Numbered from the stretch's first letter, positions 44,099 through 54,066 are shown. The stretch: DNA of 64,000 bases from Gemmatimonadota bacterium (GCA_016194585.1 JACQBG010000040.1:55097-119096), one strand, 5' to 3'. The notes: generated from the sequence alone by a model not told the origin. Numbers and translations are program-made.

Positions 44099-45820
44099 AT
44101 GCGAACGGCAGTGGGAGGGCAAGGCGCCAGGGGGCGAGGTCGAGTGCGAGTGGGAGCCGAGTCGGGAGTGGGACGGCGGGGCGGGGCTCGCTCGCCGTTC
44201 CTTCGTCCTCGACTCGCACTCATCGGGGCGCTCGTCCTTTCCGCCGGGTGCGCGACGTGGTTGCCGGCGCCGCGGCCGGCGGGACTCGGGGCGGGGGCGG
44301 GAGGCGCTAGCTCCAGCGGCGGCGGCGCGGCGAGCGGCGTTCCCACGAACAGCGCGCCGGCGCCCGTCCCGCATCCCGATGGCTCAACATCCGCGGCTGC
44401 GCCCGGCGCGAACGGGTCGCCGGCCGTCGCGACCGCGAATGGCGTCGCGCATGACAGCGGCTCGGTCAGGCCGCGTGTCGCCGTCGATTCGGTGGACGTG
44501 TCGACGACCGAGATCGCGGTCGAGGCGAAGAAGGTGTTCGGGGACTCGGCCGTGGCGGCGCGCGCCGACAGCACCGGACCTGCCGCGCCCGTGTGGGACA
44601 TCGACGTGCGGTCGTACGAGACGCATGCGCGCGTCGAGTATTTCGTGAAGGTGTTCTCCGGGCGCGCGAAGGAACCATTCGCCAAGGCGCTGCAGCGGCA
44701 GACGCGGTACGGCGCGCTCATCCGCGGCGCGCTGCGCGACGGCGGCCTCCCCGAAGACCTGACGTATCTCGCCCTCATCGAGAGCTGGTACGACCCGCAC
44801 GCGTATTCCAAGGCGGCCGCGGTGGGGATGTGGCAGTTCATGACGCGCACGGCGCGCGGCGCCGGTCTGCGCGTGGATTGGTGGGTGGACGAACGCCGCG
44901 ATCCTGTGCGCTCCACGCAGGGGGCCGTGCGGCTGCTGCGCGAACTGAAGGACCAGTTCGGCTCGATCTATCTCGCCGCGGCCGCGTACGACGGCGGCGA
45001 CGGCCGCATCGCGCGCGGACTGGCCCGCTACCGCAGCGATCTCGACGGCGTGGAAGGGGACGACCGGTTCTTCACGCTCGCCGGGACGTCGTACCTGCGC
45101 GCGGAGACGCGCGACTACGTGCCGAAGATCATCGCGGCCGCGCTCGTGGGGAAGGAACCGGCCCGCTACGGCGTAACGGTCGACTCCGTGGCGGCGCTCG
45201 CGTTCGACAGCGTGCGCGTCGCGGGGGGCACCCCGCTGGCCGCGGTGGGGAACGCGGCGGGGGCGCCGCCGGCGCTGATGCGGGAACTCAATCCGCACAT
45301 CCTGCGTGGCGCCACTCCCCCGGGCGAGGCGATGTGGGTGCGCGTGCCGGCCGGCAGCGCGGCGACGTTCGACGACCGGTTCGCGGCGCTCGACTCGAGC
45401 GAGTTGCGTGCGTTCACGCGCGTGGAGTCGAGGAAGGGCGAGTCGATGGCGTCGATCGCGCGGAAGCATGCACTCACGGCGAAGCAGCTCGCGTGGTACA
45501 ACCCGAAGGTCCAGCGACTGAAGAGCGGGAACCTCGTGGCGGGGCAGCGCATCCTGGTTCCGTCGCACGCGACGGTCGCCGCGGCGCTCGACGTGCCTGA
45601 CCCCTCCATCGAGAAGTTCCCGCGGCGTGCCAAAGCGACGGCGCGGAAGGGGAGCGGAGGGAAGGCGGGCGCCAAGAAGGGGAGCAGCGCGAAGAAGGGG
45701 AAAAGCGCGACGAGTGGGAGCGCGGCGAAGAAGGCGACCAGGGCGAAGAAAGGGAGCGCCGCGAAGAAGGCGCCACCCAAGAAGCACGCGACCGCGAAGA
45801 AGACGCCCGCGAACTCCTAG
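44099..45820 (+). CDS. Lytic transglycosylase (MltD-like) with LysM and Lys/Ala-rich tail
   Basis: 573 aa if started at 44099; a GTG at 44168 would place the start nearer the lipobox ([13 protein letters not shown]). A low-complexity linker follows, then the SLT domain ([50 protein letters not shown]), then a LysM-like module ([20 protein letters not shown] ... [15 protein letters not shown]). The last 70 residues repeat Lys-Lys-Ala/Gly-Ser, like an H1-type tail. Cleaves peptidoglycan from the outer membrane. Confidence 0.88.
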   Translation: MRTAVGGQGARGRGRVRVGAESGVGRRGGARSPFLRPRLALIGALVLSAGCATWLPAPRPAGLGAGAGGASSSGGGAASGVPTNSAPAPVPHPDGSTSAAAPGANGSPAVATANGVAHDSGSVRPRVAVDSVDVSTTEIAVEAKKVFGDSAVAARADSTGPAAPVWDIDVRSYETHARVEYFVKVFSGRAKEPFAKALQRQTRYGALIRGALRDGGLPEDLTYLALIESWYDPHAYSKAAAVGMWQFMTRTARGAGLRVDWWVDERRDPVRSTQGAVRLLRELKDQFGSIYLAAAAYDGGDGRIARGLARYRSDLDGVEGDDRFFTLAGTSYLRAETRDYVPKIIAAALVGKEPARYGVTVDSVAALAFDSVRVAGGTPLAAVGNAAGAPPALMRELNPHILRGATPPGEAMWVRVPAGSAATFDDRFAALDSSELRAFTRVESRKGESMASIARKHALTAKQLAWYNPKVQRLKSGNLVAGQRILVPSHATVAAALDVPDPSIEKFPRRAKATARKGSGGKAGAKKGSSAKKGKSATSGSAAKKATRAKKGSAAKKAPPKKHATAKKTPANS

Positions 45821-46353
45821 CGGGCGCGGCGGGCGCGGTAGGTGCCGCTCTTGCCGCCGGTCTTCTCGAGCAGCCGTACGCGAGAGATCACCATCCCCTT
45901 GTCGAGCGCCTTGGCCATGTCGTACACGGTCAGCAGCGCGACGCTGACCGCGACGAGCGCCTCCATCTCGACCCCGGTGGGCGCCACCGTCGCGACCGAG
46001 GCCTCGGCGCGCACGCCGGGGAGCTTGGCATCGAGGGTGAGCGCGACCTGTACGTCGGTGAGCGGGAGCGGATGACAGAGCGGGATCGTCTCCGCCGTGC
46101 GCTTCGCCGCCTGGATGCCCGCGAGCCGCGCGACGGCGAGCACGTCCCCCTTCTTCACGCGATTCGCGCGCACGGCGCGGAAGGCGGCCTCACTCATCCT
46201 GATGCGCCCCTCGGCCACGGCGCGGCGCGCCGTGGCGCTCTTGGCGCTCACGTCGACCATCGTCGCGGCCCCCTTCGCGTCGACGTGCGAGAGCTTCGAG
46301 CGCGTCGTCGCGGGGCGGCGCTTCGCGGGAACCCCCTTCTTCGCCGCGCTCAC
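45817..46353 (-). CDS. moaC: Cyclic pyranopterin monophosphate synthase MoaC
   Basis: 178 aa from a GTG at 46353. [19 protein letters not shown] at the N-terminus, then [39 protein letters not shown] EAS...[14 protein letters not shown] and [13 protein letters not shown] are conserved MoaC blocks. Converts the GTP-derived 3',8-cyclo-GTP to cPMP for molybdenum cofactor. An extra basic 30-residue leader precedes. GTGA overlap with holB upstream; its stop codon shares bases (CTAG) with the converging transglycosylase stop. Confidence 0.95.
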   Translation of the reverse strand: MSAAKKGVPAKRRPATTRSKLSHVDAKGAATMVDVSAKSATARRAVAEGRIRMSEAAFRAVRANRVKKGDVLAVARLAGIQAAKRTAETIPLCHPLPLTDVQVALTLDAKLPGVRAEASVATVAPTGVEMEALVAVSVALLTVYDMAKALDKGMVISRVRLLEKTGGKSGTYRARRAR

Positions 46354-47417
46354 CGGCCGAGCTCCGCGAGGTGCGACAGCAGGTCGGCCGTCACGAGCTG
46401 CGGGATCGCGTTCCCCTCGGCGGCGCGCTTCGCGTTCTCGACATGGATGACGGCCTTCGAGGACGCCAGCGCGAGCGACGCGTCGCCGCGCGCGGCGGCG
46501 TCGCGGGCATCGTCGCGGAGGAGCACCGTCAGCGCGTCGAGCACGTCGGAGAAGGCGCCGCGCGCCTTGGACGATCCCTGCGTGAACGCGGCGCGGAGCC
46601 GCGCGTCGGGAGCGCCGCGCGCCGCGTCGAGCAGCGCGCGGGCGCGTGCCACGGCCGCGCCGCGGTCGGTGGCCGAGAGGAGCGAGCCCGGCGCGCCGGC
46701 CGCCATCGCGACGAGCTCGTCGTCGGCGCCGGCGCGCTTGCCGAGTGCCTCGCGCACTTCCGGTGCGGCGAGGAACGCGCGCACGTCCGCGTCGGCGAGC
46801 GGCGGTACCCGCACGATCACCACGCGCGAGCGGATGGTGGGGAGCAACGCGCCCGGCTCGCTCGTCGTGAGGATGAGCGTGGTGTCGGCGGGGGGTTCCT
46901 CGAGCAGCTTGAGGAACGCGTTCGCCGCCTCGGGGCTCGACGCCTGCGGCACCATGCGGTCGGCGTCGCCGACGACGAACACCTTGCGGGCCGCCATCGC
47001 CGGCGTGCGCGTGGCCTGCTGCACGATGAGACGGGTGACGTACACGAACAGCGCGGCGAGGCCGTCGGCGCGCGCGTACAAGCCATGCGACTCCAATCGC
47101 TCGGCGATGGCGCCGCGGTAGAGCTCCTCCACCTCGTCGAGCGCGATGTCGGCGGAGTCCTTGAGGCGCGGGAGCGGGAAGTACCAGCGCAGGTCGGGGT
47201 GCGCGCCGGCCTGCATGTACTTGCAGTGCTGGCACTCGCCGCAGGGAGGGGTCGTGCCCGTGCAGAGGAGCCGCTGGCCGAGCCAGAGCGCGAGACGCTG
47301 CTTGCCGACGCCCGGCGGCCCCTGCAGGAGGAGACTCGCCGGCAACGCGCCGCGCGCGACTTGCTCGTCGAGCCGGTCGCGGAGGGCATGATGGCCGAAG
47401 AGCGGGAGGAGAGGCAT
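46350..47417 (-). CDS. holB: DNA polymerase III delta' subunit (clamp loader)
   Basis: 355 aa from the ATG at 47417. AAA+ core: [20 protein letters not shown], Walker A GPPGVGKQ, a zinc module with four Cys ([16 protein letters not shown]), [34 protein letters not shown] and [14 protein letters not shown]. The Walker A lysine is retained. Part of the replication clamp loader. Cotranscribed with moaC. Confidence 0.93.
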   Translation of the reverse strand: MPLLPLFGHHALRDRLDEQVARGALPASLLLQGPPGVGKQRLALWLGQRLLCTGTTPPCGECQHCKYMQAGAHPDLRWYFPLPRLKDSADIALDEVEELYRGAIAERLESHGLYARADGLAALFVYVTRLIVQQATRTPAMAARKVFVVGDADRMVPQASSPEAANAFLKLLEEPPADTTLILTTSEPGALLPTIRSRVVIVRVPPLADADVRAFLAAPEVREALGKRAGADDELVAMAAGAPGSLLSATDRGAAVARARALLDAARGAPDARLRAAFTQGSSKARGAFSDVLDALTVLLRDDARDAAARGDASLALASSKAVIHVENAKRAAEGNAIPQLVTADLLSHLAELGR

Positions 47418-47483
47418 CGCCGGTAAAGTTAGCGCCTCCCGTGACGACGTGCGCGCGAGCGTTGCGCGCCGTATTTTCGCCGC

Positions 47484-48656
47484 ATGACCACCGTCCGCCG
47501 ACCGTTCGCGGCTCCGCGCCGCACCGTCACGCTCCTCGTCATCCTCCTTGGTGCCCAGATGACCGGCGCTCCGCTCTCTGCCCAGGCTCCCCGCGCCCGC
47601 GCCCGCGACCTTGGCGTCGCGCCCGGCATCTTCGCCCCCGGCGCGCGCAACGCGATCACCGACGTCGCCGGCGTGAAGGTCGGGCAGGTGACGCTCTCCG
47701 AAGGGGACAAGGTTCGCACTGGCGTCACGGCGATCCTGCCGCACGGCGGCAATGCGTTCCTGGAGCGGGTGCCCGCGGCGGTGTTCGTCGGCAACGGCTT
47801 CGGCAAGCTCGCCGGCAGCACGCAGGTGGGCGAACTCGGGGAGATCGAGACCCCCATCCTCCTCACCTGCACGCTCTGCGTGTGGCGCGCCGCCGACGCG
47901 ATGGTCGAGTGGATGCTCGCGCAGCCCGGAATGTCGAACGTACGTTCGATAAACCCGCTCGTCGCCGAGACGAACGACGGCACGCTGAACGACATCCGGT
48001 CGCGCCCGGTGACGGCCGAGGCCGTGCGGCGCGCGCTCGAGAGCGCGACCGGTGGCGACGTGGCCGAGGGGAGCGTCGGCGCGGGGACGGGGACGGTCGC
48101 GTTCGGTTGGAAGGGCGGGATCGGCACGTCGTCGCGCGTGCTCCCGGCGTCGCTCGGCGGCTACAGGGTGGGCGTGCTGGTGCAGACGAACTTCGGCGGA
48201 GTCCTGCAGGTGATGGGGGCGCCAGTGGGGAAGGCGCTCGGTCGCTACTCGTTCCAGAACGCGCTCTCGGGCGAGCGCGGGAACGGGTCGGTGATCGTCG
48301 TGATCGCCACCGACGCGCCGCTCTCCGACCGCAACCTGCGCCGCGTCGCGGCGCGCGCGATGATGGGGCTCGGCCGCACCGGGTCGAGCGCGGCGAACGG
48401 TTCCGGCGACTACGCGATCGCGTTCTCGACGGCCAAGGAGGTGCGCCGGGCGTGGGACGCGAAGAAGCTCACCACCACCGAACTGGCGAACGAAGAGGTC
48501 TCGGCGGTGTTCGAGGGGGTGGTGGAGGCGACCGAGGAGGCCGTGTACAACTCGCTGTTCATGGCGACCACGGTCACGGGGAACGGCCACACCATCGACG
48601 CGATCCCGCTCGACCAGGTGCGCGCCGTGCTCGCGAAGTACGGCATCCACAAGTAG
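47484..48656 (+). CDS. P1-family (DmpA-like) peptidase, exported
   Basis: 390 aa. Signal peptide about 1-33. P1 hallmarks: [35 protein letters not shown], and the autoproteolysis site Gly-Ser in [20 protein letters not shown], where Ser becomes the N-terminal nucleophile. These enzymes release N-terminal amino acids or D-amino acids from peptides. Confidence 0.93.
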   Translation: MTTVRRPFAAPRRTVTLLVILLGAQMTGAPLSAQAPRARARDLGVAPGIFAPGARNAITDVAGVKVGQVTLSEGDKVRTGVTAILPHGGNAFLERVPAAVFVGNGFGKLAGSTQVGELGEIETPILLTCTLCVWRAADAMVEWMLAQPGMSNVRSINPLVAETNDGTLNDIRSRPVTAEAVRRALESATGGDVAEGSVGAGTGTVAFGWKGGIGTSSRVLPASLGGYRVGVLVQTNFGGVLQVMGAPVGKALGRYSFQNALSGERGNGSVIVVIATDAPLSDRNLRRVAARAMMGLGRTGSSAANGSGDYAIAFSTAKEVRRAWDAKKLTTTELANEEVSAVFEGVVEATEEAVYNSLFMATTVTGNGHTIDAIPLDQVRAVLAKYGIHK

Positions 48657-48693
48657 CCGGGAACTCCCGGCGGCCACCGCGGATAGGTGGGAG

Positions 48694-49464
48694 ATGCGAC
48701 GCCATCATTGGATCGTGCGACTCACCCACTGGGTGAACGTCATCGCGCTCGGGGTGATGATCACGAGCGGCCTGCGCATCTTCAACGCGTATCCCGGGTT
48801 CGCGCGCCCCGGCGGCACGTTCTGCTGCTATCCGTTCGAAGGAAAGGCGATCCCGGCGATCGTCACGTTCGGCGGCTGGCTCGCCGGCGCGCGGCACTGG
48901 CACTTCGCGATGATGTGGCTGCTCGTCGCGAACGGGCTGCTCTACCTCGGCTACGTCTACCTGCGTGGCGGCTGGCGCGATCTCGTGCCGCGGCGCGGCG
49001 ACGTGCGCGACGTGTGGGCGATGGTGCGTTTCTACCTGTTCCTCGAGCGCGAGCATCCGCGGCAGGGGAAGCACAACGCGATGCAGCGGGGCGCGTACTT
49101 CGCGATGCCCTGGATCGCGGCCCTCACGGTGATGAGCGGGCTCGCGATCTGGAAGCCCGTGCAACTGGCGCCGCTCACCGACGCGCTCGGCGGCTATCAG
49201 TGGGCGCGCTACTGGCACTTCTGCTCGATGCTCGCGCTCGTCGTGCTCGCGGCGGGGCACGTGTTCATGGTGGTGAGCGTCGACCCCTGGTCGCTCCGCT
49301 CGATGATCACCGGCGGGTGGAGCGAGCGGTTCTCCCCCGAGGTACGGAACGCGCGGCCGTTCGTGAATCTTTGGCCGCGCGCGGCGACAATGGCAGCGCC
49401 GTCGGCCGTCACCGGGAACGCTACGCCCGACCACGCGCCTTCCGCGCCGGAGACGCACCCATGA
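48694..49464 (+). CDS. Cytochrome b561-type membrane subunit
   Basis: 256 aa with about four transmembrane helices and candidate haem-ligand His residues (VRLTHWVNVIALG, GARHWHFAMMWLL, ARYWHFCSMLALV, VLAAGHVFMVV). Matches the cytochrome b/Ni-Fe hydrogenase-type domain that passes electrons to periplasmic oxidoreductases. ATGA overlap with the molybdopterin gene, so the two form one enzyme complex. Confidence 0.88.
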   Translation: MRRHHWIVRLTHWVNVIALGVMITSGLRIFNAYPGFARPGGTFCCYPFEGKAIPAIVTFGGWLAGARHWHFAMMWLLVANGLLYLGYVYLRGGWRDLVPRRGDVRDVWAMVRFYLFLEREHPRQGKHNAMQRGAYFAMPWIAALTVMSGLAIWKPVQLAPLTDALGGYQWARYWHFCSMLALVVLAAGHVFMVVSVDPWSLRSMITGGWSERFSPEVRNARPFVNLWPRAATMAAPSAVTGNATPDHAPSAPETHP

Positions 49465-50174
49465 AGTTCAGCCGACGTGACTTCCTCTCCGCGGCCGGAC
49501 TCTCCGCCGCGGCCCTCGTGCTGGGCGCGTGCGACTCGGAGGGGCCGAAGCGGGCGGCGGGGCTGCTCGCGGACGCCGAGCGGGTGAACCGGAAGGTCGA
49601 GCGCTCGCTGTTCCGTCACACGTCGATGGATCACGCGCCGCGCGGCGCCGCCGCGTCGGGGGATTCCTTCCCGAGCTACTTCGTGAGCGACGAGGTGCCC
49701 GTGTGGGACACGGCCGCGATGGGGGCGTGGCGGCTCGAGGTCGGCGGCATGGTGCGCACGCCGCTCTCGCTCTCGCTCGACGACCTCATGCGGCTCGAGC
49801 GGCGCACCCAGCGGGTGAACCATTATTGCGTGGAAGGGTGGACCGCGGTCGCCGAGTGGTCGGGGGTGCCGGTGCACGTGCTTGCCGAGCTGGCCGGCGT
49901 CGATCCCGCGGCGAAGGTCGTCGATTTCGAGTCGTTCGACGACGCGTACCACGAGAGCTGGGACCTCGAGAGCGTGCTGCATCCGCAGACGCTCGTCGCG
50001 TACGCGAAGGACGGGAAGATGCTGACGCCCGCCTATGGCGCCCCGGCGCGCATCCACTCTCCCGTGAAGCTCGGCTACAAGAACACGAAGTACCTCACGC
50101 GCATCCGGTTCATCGCCGAGCCGAACGGCGGGTACTGGAGCGACCGCGGCTACGAGTGGTACGGCGGGCTCTGA
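49461..50174 (+). CDS. Tat-exported molybdopterin oxidoreductase (sulfite oxidase/MsrP type)
   Basis: 237 aa. Twin-arginine signal SRRDFLSAAGLSAAALVLGAC, also a possible lipobox. The molybdopterin domain has WRLEVGGMVRTPLSLSLDDL, the Mo-ligand Cys in RVNHYCVEGWTAVAEWSGVP, DLESVLHPQTLVAYA and ARIHSPVKLGYKNTKYLTRI. Periplasmic; reductase or oxidase of an unknown small substrate, with electrons supplied through the preceding cytochrome b. Confidence 0.92.
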   Translation: MKFSRRDFLSAAGLSAAALVLGACDSEGPKRAAGLLADAERVNRKVERSLFRHTSMDHAPRGAAASGDSFPSYFVSDEVPVWDTAAMGAWRLEVGGMVRTPLSLSLDDLMRLERRTQRVNHYCVEGWTAVAEWSGVPVHVLAELAGVDPAAKVVDFESFDDAYHESWDLESVLHPQTLVAYAKDGKMLTPAYGAPARIHSPVKLGYKNTKYLTRIRFIAEPNGGYWSDRGYEWYGGL

Positions 50175-50240
50175 GGCCGGTCGTCAGGCCGCGCGGCTGA
50201 TCGAGACAGAACCTCGCGGGGGCGCGGCCGGCGCGGGGCG

Positions 50241-50504
50241 TCAGTCACGAGCCGCCGAGCGCTCGACCCGCAGCGCCCGCTGCACCGAGAGCCGCAGCGC
50301 GGTGACCCTGGCCTCGTCGAGCGGCGCGCGCCCCAGCAGCGACACGAACCCGCGCGCGAACTCGACGTGCTCGCGGCAGCCGGTGCACGTGGCGAGATGC
50401 GCCCGCACGTCGGCGAGCCGCTGCTCGCTCATCTCGCCGTCGAGGTAGTCCCACAGGCCGCGGACGACGGTGAGGCAGTCGAGCACTTCGCGTTGGTCGG
50501 TCAT
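50241..50504 (-). CDS. Zinc-finger anti-sigma factor
   Basis: 87 aa. The ZAS motif H-x3-C-x2-C is present (RAHLATCTGCREH), with LWDYLDGEMSE before it. No transmembrane helix, so a cytosolic redox- or metal-sensing anti-sigma factor. ATGA overlap with the ECF sigma gene upstream. Confidence 0.9.
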   Translation of the reverse strand: MTDQREVLDCLTVVRGLWDYLDGEMSEQRLADVRAHLATCTGCREHVEFARGFVSLLGRAPLDEARVTALRLSVQRALRVERSAARD

Positions 50505-51124
50505 CGGGGCTCCGCTCGCCGCGGCATCGCGACGCTGTTCGGGTCGAGGGTCGCCGGTACGAGGCCGGCGTCGCGGGCGAACGCGATCAATGCTGCCTGC
50601 AGCTCGCGCCGCCCGCGGAAGAGGCGTGAGCGCACGGTGCCGACGGGGACGCCGAGCGCCTGCGCGACGTCCTCGTACGATTGGTCGGCGACGTCCACCA
50701 TCGCGACGACGACGCGATACGGCTCGGCGAGCGCACCGAGCGCGCGCTCGAGGGCGGGGCCGAAATCCACGCGTTCGAAGATGTCGTCGGCGCCGGCGCG
50801 TTTCGCGGCCACGTGCAGGCCGACGCTGGCCAGCGCCTCCAATTCGGCGTCGTCCTCCACGGGCACCTGCCACCGGTCGCGCTCGCGCTGCCGCAGGAAG
50901 ACGTTGCGGCAGATGGTGAAGAGCCACTGCCGCGTGCTGCTCCCGGCGCGGAAGGTCGAGCGCCCGCGGAATGCGCGCAGGTAGGTCTCCTGCACGAGAT
51001 CCTCGGCGTCGCCGTGGTCGCGGGTGAGCGTCTTCGCGAAGCGCAGCAGGTCCGGGAGGAACCGGAGGGTGTCCTGCTCGAACGCGTCGTCGGCGGGGGG
51101 CGCGAGGTCGGTCACGTCCGACAT
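50501..51124 (-). CDS. ECF-type RNA polymerase sigma factor
   Basis: 207 aa. Sigma2: LLRFAKTLTRDHGDAEDLVQ then ETYLRAFRG and RQWLFTICRNVFLRQRER; sigma4: VDVADQSYEDVAQALGVPVG then TVRSRLFRGRRELQ. Coupled to its ZAS anti-sigma factor. Targets unknown. Confidence 0.93.
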   Translation of the reverse strand: MSDVTDLAPPADDAFEQDTLRFLPDLLRFAKTLTRDHGDAEDLVQETYLRAFRGRSTFRAGSSTRQWLFTICRNVFLRQRERDRWQVPVEDDAELEALASVGLHVAAKRAGADDIFERVDFGPALERALGALAEPYRVVVAMVDVADQSYEDVAQALGVPVGTVRSRLFRGRRELQAALIAFARDAGLVPATLDPNSVAMPRRAEPR

Positions 51125-51179
51125 AGGCTTGGCCGGCGCCGAAAGTTCCCGCGCGGCGCGTGGCCGGCCGGGCGCGCGC

Positions 51180-51632
51180 TCAGGCGCGCGGGATCGCGGC
51201 GCGCCCGGTGATCTGGTCGGTGTGGATGCGGAAGACGACGGTGCGGTCGGGGGTCGGGTCGGCCGCGTCGAGCGCCGCCGGCACGAGGTGACGCAACACC
51301 TCGACGGCCTTGGCGAAATTGTCGGCCTGCGAACCGTTCTTCTCGAGCAGGTAGAGCGCCCCCTTCACGACGACGGACTCCCAGTCGAACAGCGCCCGTA
51401 TCTCGTCGACCTCGAACGCCACCCAGCGGTTGTGCGCGAGGGTGCGCAGCTTGGTGCCCGGCGCCGTGCGGCCGTACAGCCAGCCTTCGGCGAACTGATA
51501 GTGGATGGGCTCGATGTCGACGTGGTCGCGATAGCTAAACGCGATGCGCCCGACGTTGTTGCGTTCGAGCACGGCCACGCATTCGTCGCGCGTGAGTTCG
51601 CGGAAATCGGGCGACGGGGTGTCGTTGGTCAT
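51180..51632 (-). CDS. Pyridoxamine-phosphate-oxidase-family flavin protein
   Basis: 150 aa. A split-barrel pattern: LTRDECVAVLERNNVGRIAF, VDIEPIHYQFAEGWLYGRT, GTKLRTLAHNRWVAFEVDEI, WESVVVKGALYLLE. Family members bind FMN or F420. The start overlaps the purK stop (TGATG), so it rides on the pur transcript. Confidence 0.88.
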   Translation of the reverse strand: MTNDTPSPDFRELTRDECVAVLERNNVGRIAFSYRDHVDIEPIHYQFAEGWLYGRTAPGTKLRTLAHNRWVAFEVDEIRALFDWESVVVKGALYLLEKNGSQADNFAKAVEVLRHLVPAALDAADPTPDRTVVFRIHTDQITGRAAIPRA

Positions 51633-52780
51633 CAGGCCTTCGGGCGAAGGACGTCGTACGCATCGCGGACCCTCGCGAGCGCCTCGTCGGCGGTCGCGCC
51701 CACGCTGGAAAGATGCCCCATCTTGCGCCCCGGGCGCGACTCCCGTTTCCCGTACAAGTGCACCCGGACCCCCCTGACGCGCATCGCCGCGGCGAAGTCC
51801 GGCGCGCCGTCGGTCCAGAGGTCGCCGAGCACGTTGTGGATGGCGCCCGGCGCCACGAGCGCCGTATCGCCGAGTGGCAGTCCGCAGACGGTGCGCACGA
51901 GCTGCTCGAACTGGCTGGTCGCGTTCGCCCATTCGGAATGGTGATACGTGTTGTGCGGACGCGGCGCCAACTCGTTGACGAGGAGCGTCCCGTCGTCGAG
52001 CACGAACATCTCGATGGCGAGCAGGCCGACGATGCCGAGTCGTTCGGCGATCGCGCGGGCGAGCGCCATGGATTCGGCGACGAGCCGGTCGCCGAAGCCG
52101 CCGGGGACGACCGCCCAGGTGAGCACTCCGTTCGTGTGATGGTTGCGCGAGGGCGGGTACACGGCGATCTCCCCGGTCGCCGAGCGCGCGACGAGCACGC
52201 TCAGCTCCTCGCGCAGCGCGAGGAACTGCTCGACCACCGCCGTCCCGCCGCCCACACCGTGCCACGCGGCCTCGCCCTCGGCCGCGCTCTTCACGCGCAC
52301 CTGGCCGCGGCCGTCGTAGCCGCCGTGGGCCGACTTCACGATGGAGGGCCCGAGCGCGGCGATGGCGGCCGTGCACTCGGCGGCGGTGTGCACGGTGCGC
52401 ACCGCGCCGAGGGGGAACCCTTCGCGCACGAGCCACTCCTTCTGACGGGCGCGATCCTGGACGATGTACACCGCCTCGGCGCGCGGATGCAGTGGTGCGT
52501 GCGCGGTGACGGCGTCGAGGGTCGCCCGCGGGATCTGCTCGATCTCGAGCGTGACGACGTCGGAGAGCCGCGCGAGTTCGGCCGCGGCCGCGGCGTCGCT
52601 CCATTTCGCGGTGAAGGTGCGCGAGGCCACGGGGCGGGCGGAGCAATCGGGGTCGGGGTCGAGCACGACGACATCGTAGCCCATCGAGCGCGCGGCCATC
52701 GCCGCCATGCGCCCGAGCTGCCCGCCGCCGAGGAAGCCGATCGTCGCGCCGGGAAGGATGGGCGCGAATTCCTGCGTCAC
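51632..52780 (-). CDS. purK: 5-(carboxyamino)imidazole ribonucleotide synthase
   Basis: 382 aa from a GTG at 52780 overlapping the purE stop (GTGA). ATP-grasp enzyme: GATIGFLGGGQLGRMAAMAA, SIVKSAHGGYDGRGQVRV, AVVEQFLALREELSVLVARS, VNELAPRPHNTYHHS, MGHLSSVG. Carboxylates AIR to N5-CAIR in purine synthesis; PurE follows in the pathway. Confidence 0.96.
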   Translation of the reverse strand: MTQEFAPILPGATIGFLGGGQLGRMAAMAARSMGYDVVVLDPDPDCSARPVASRTFTAKWSDAAAAAELARLSDVVTLEIEQIPRATLDAVTAHAPLHPRAEAVYIVQDRARQKEWLVREGFPLGAVRTVHTAAECTAAIAALGPSIVKSAHGGYDGRGQVRVKSAAEGEAAWHGVGGGTAVVEQFLALREELSVLVARSATGEIAVYPPSRNHHTNGVLTWAVVPGGFGDRLVAESMALARAIAERLGIVGLLAIEMFVLDDGTLLVNELAPRPHNTYHHSEWANATSQFEQLVRTVCGLPLGDTALVAPGAIHNVLGDLWTDGAPDFAAAMRVRGVRVHLYGKRESRPGRKMGHLSSVGATADEALARVRDAYDVLRPKA

Positions 52781-53262
52781 GGCAGCGTCTGCTTCAGGAC
52801 GTCCGCCTTCCGGCTCTCGCGCCACGCACGGAGCTTCTCGCGCACCTCGGGGTGGTGCGTGCCGACGATCTCCGCGGCGAGGATCGCCGCGTTCGTCGCG
52901 CCCGGCTTGCCGATCGCCAGCGTGCCGACGGGCACACCGGCCGGCATCTGCACGATGCTGAGCAGTGCGTCGAGCCCGTTGAGGGCCGTCGCGGGCACCG
53001 GGACGCCCAGCACCGGGACGAGCGTCTTCGACGCCACCATGCCAGGGAGATGCGCCGCGCCGCCGGCGGCCGCGATGATGCAGAGGAGCCCGCGCGACTC
53101 GGCCTGCGCCGCGAACTCGAACATGAGGTCGGGGGTGCGGTGCGCCGACACGATGCGGGATTCGAACGGGACCCCCAGTGACTCCAGCAGGTCGCACGCC
53201 GGGGCGAGGGTGTCGTAGTCAGACTTGCTGCCCATGATGACGGAGACGAGCGGGCTTTTCAT
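52777..53262 (-). CDS. purE: N5-carboxyaminoimidazole ribonucleotide mutase
   Basis: 161 aa. Class I PurE motifs: VSVIMGSKSDYDTLAPA, RIVSAHRTPDLM, IIAAAGGAAHLPGMVASKTL, VPVLGVP, LLSIVQMPAGVPVGTLAIG. First gene of the purE-purK-PPOX operon. The G-rich repeat begins 13 bp upstream of its start, so its promoter overlaps the repeat. Confidence 0.97.
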   Translation of the reverse strand: MKSPLVSVIMGSKSDYDTLAPACDLLESLGVPFESRIVSAHRTPDLMFEFAAQAESRGLLCIIAAAGGAAHLPGMVASKTLVPVLGVPVPATALNGLDALLSIVQMPAGVPVGTLAIGKPGATNAAILAAEIVGTHHPEVREKLRAWRESRKADVLKQTLP

Positions 53263-53274
53263 TCCTCAAATATG

Positions 53275-53325
53275 AGGGGGAGGGGGAGGGAAAGGGGGAG
53301 GGGGAGGGAAGGGAGGGGGAGGGGG
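53275..53325. repeat. Left arm of a perfect 51-bp G-rich inverted repeat
   Basis: Purine-only arm (G5A and G3A blocks with one AAA and one AA) that is the exact reverse complement of 54095-54145. Contains several GGG/GGGGG runs able to form G-quadruplexes. Flanks the four-helix-bundle gene together with the right arm. Confidence 0.92.
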
Positions 53326-53354
53326 CAGGGCGGGTCGCGGGATGAGAGAGAGAG

Positions 53355-53477
53355 GGGAAGAGACGGAGGGAAGAGACCGAGGGGAAGAGACGGAGGGAAG
53401 AGACGGAGGGGAGAGACGGAGGGGAGAGACGGAGGGGAGAGACGGAGGGGAGAGACGGAGGGGAGAAGACGGAGGGG
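53355..53477. repeat. 13-bp tandem repeat (AGAGACGGAGGGG)
   Basis: About nine units; the middle five are identical and the outer ones vary by one or two bases. Lies between the left inverted-repeat arm and the stop of the four-helix-bundle gene. Confidence 0.85.
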
Positions 53478-53497
53478 TGAGTGAACAGCGTGCATGG

Positions 53498-53938
53498 TCA
53501 GCCGAAGAGGCGCGTTTCTGGTGGAAGAGCGCGCAACGTTCGAAGCGCGCCGTGGAGCATGCGACGCAGTTCCGTCAGCTGCTCCGTGCGTTCATCCACG
53601 AGCTCGCCCGGCAAGAAGGCGCGGGTCGCGTCGTACCAGGTGATCGCTTCCCGCAGCGACCCGACGGCCATGTCGTAGAAGCGCGCGCGATCGACCGGGC
53701 GGGAGCGGCCGTAGCCTTCACTCACGTTCGCGCCGATGGAAGCGACCGCAGCCATGAGTTGTTCCGCAATCGATTGCCAGCGCCCGTTCGGTCGAGGGCG
53801 ACGCACGTCGTCGCGCGCGAGATACGAGAGGAACAGCGCGATGCGATAGACATGGAACTTCCAGATCACGTCATCGCGAATACCTCGCGGCACCGTGCTC
53901 TCGAACGCCGGCAGCCGAGGATCGAGGAGGATAGGCAT
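53498..53938 (-). CDS. Four-helix-bundle protein (23S rRNA intervening-sequence/Avd-like family)
   Basis: 146 aa. Matches the 'four helix bundle protein' family: IWKFHVYRIALFLSYLARDD, QSIAEQLMAAVASIGANVSE followed by GYGRSR, ARFYDMAVGSLREAITWYDA, and a last helix VDERTEQLTELRRMLHGALR. Relatives are encoded in 23S rRNA intervening sequences and as the Avd subunit of diversity-generating retroelements. It has no visible promoter partner; the whole gene is boxed by a perfect 51-bp inverted repeat and flanked by tandem repeats. Confidence 0.85.
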   Translation of the reverse strand: MPILLDPRLPAFESTVPRGIRDDVIWKFHVYRIALFLSYLARDDVRRPRPNGRWQSIAEQLMAAVASIGANVSEGYGRSRPVDRARFYDMAVGSLREAITWYDATRAFLPGELVDERTEQLTELRRMLHGALRTLRALPPETRLFG

Positions 53939-54010
53939 GCCACAAGGTCGAGAACACCATCGGGGACCACGTCATCACTTCGCCGCGCGCCGGCCCGGGC
54001 GATTTCCATT

Positions 54011-54066
54011 CCCTCGCCCGGACGCCCTCGCCCGGACGCCCTCGCCCGGACGCCCTCGCCCAGACG
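54011..54066. repeat. 14-bp tandem repeat (CCCTCGCCCGGACG)
   Basis: Four head-to-tail units, three identical and the last with one change, just inside the right inverted-repeat arm. Confidence 0.85.

Noticed and set aside
53355..53477. Possible CRISPR array
   Set aside because: The 13-bp units are head-to-tail with no spacers, and no cas genes are present.
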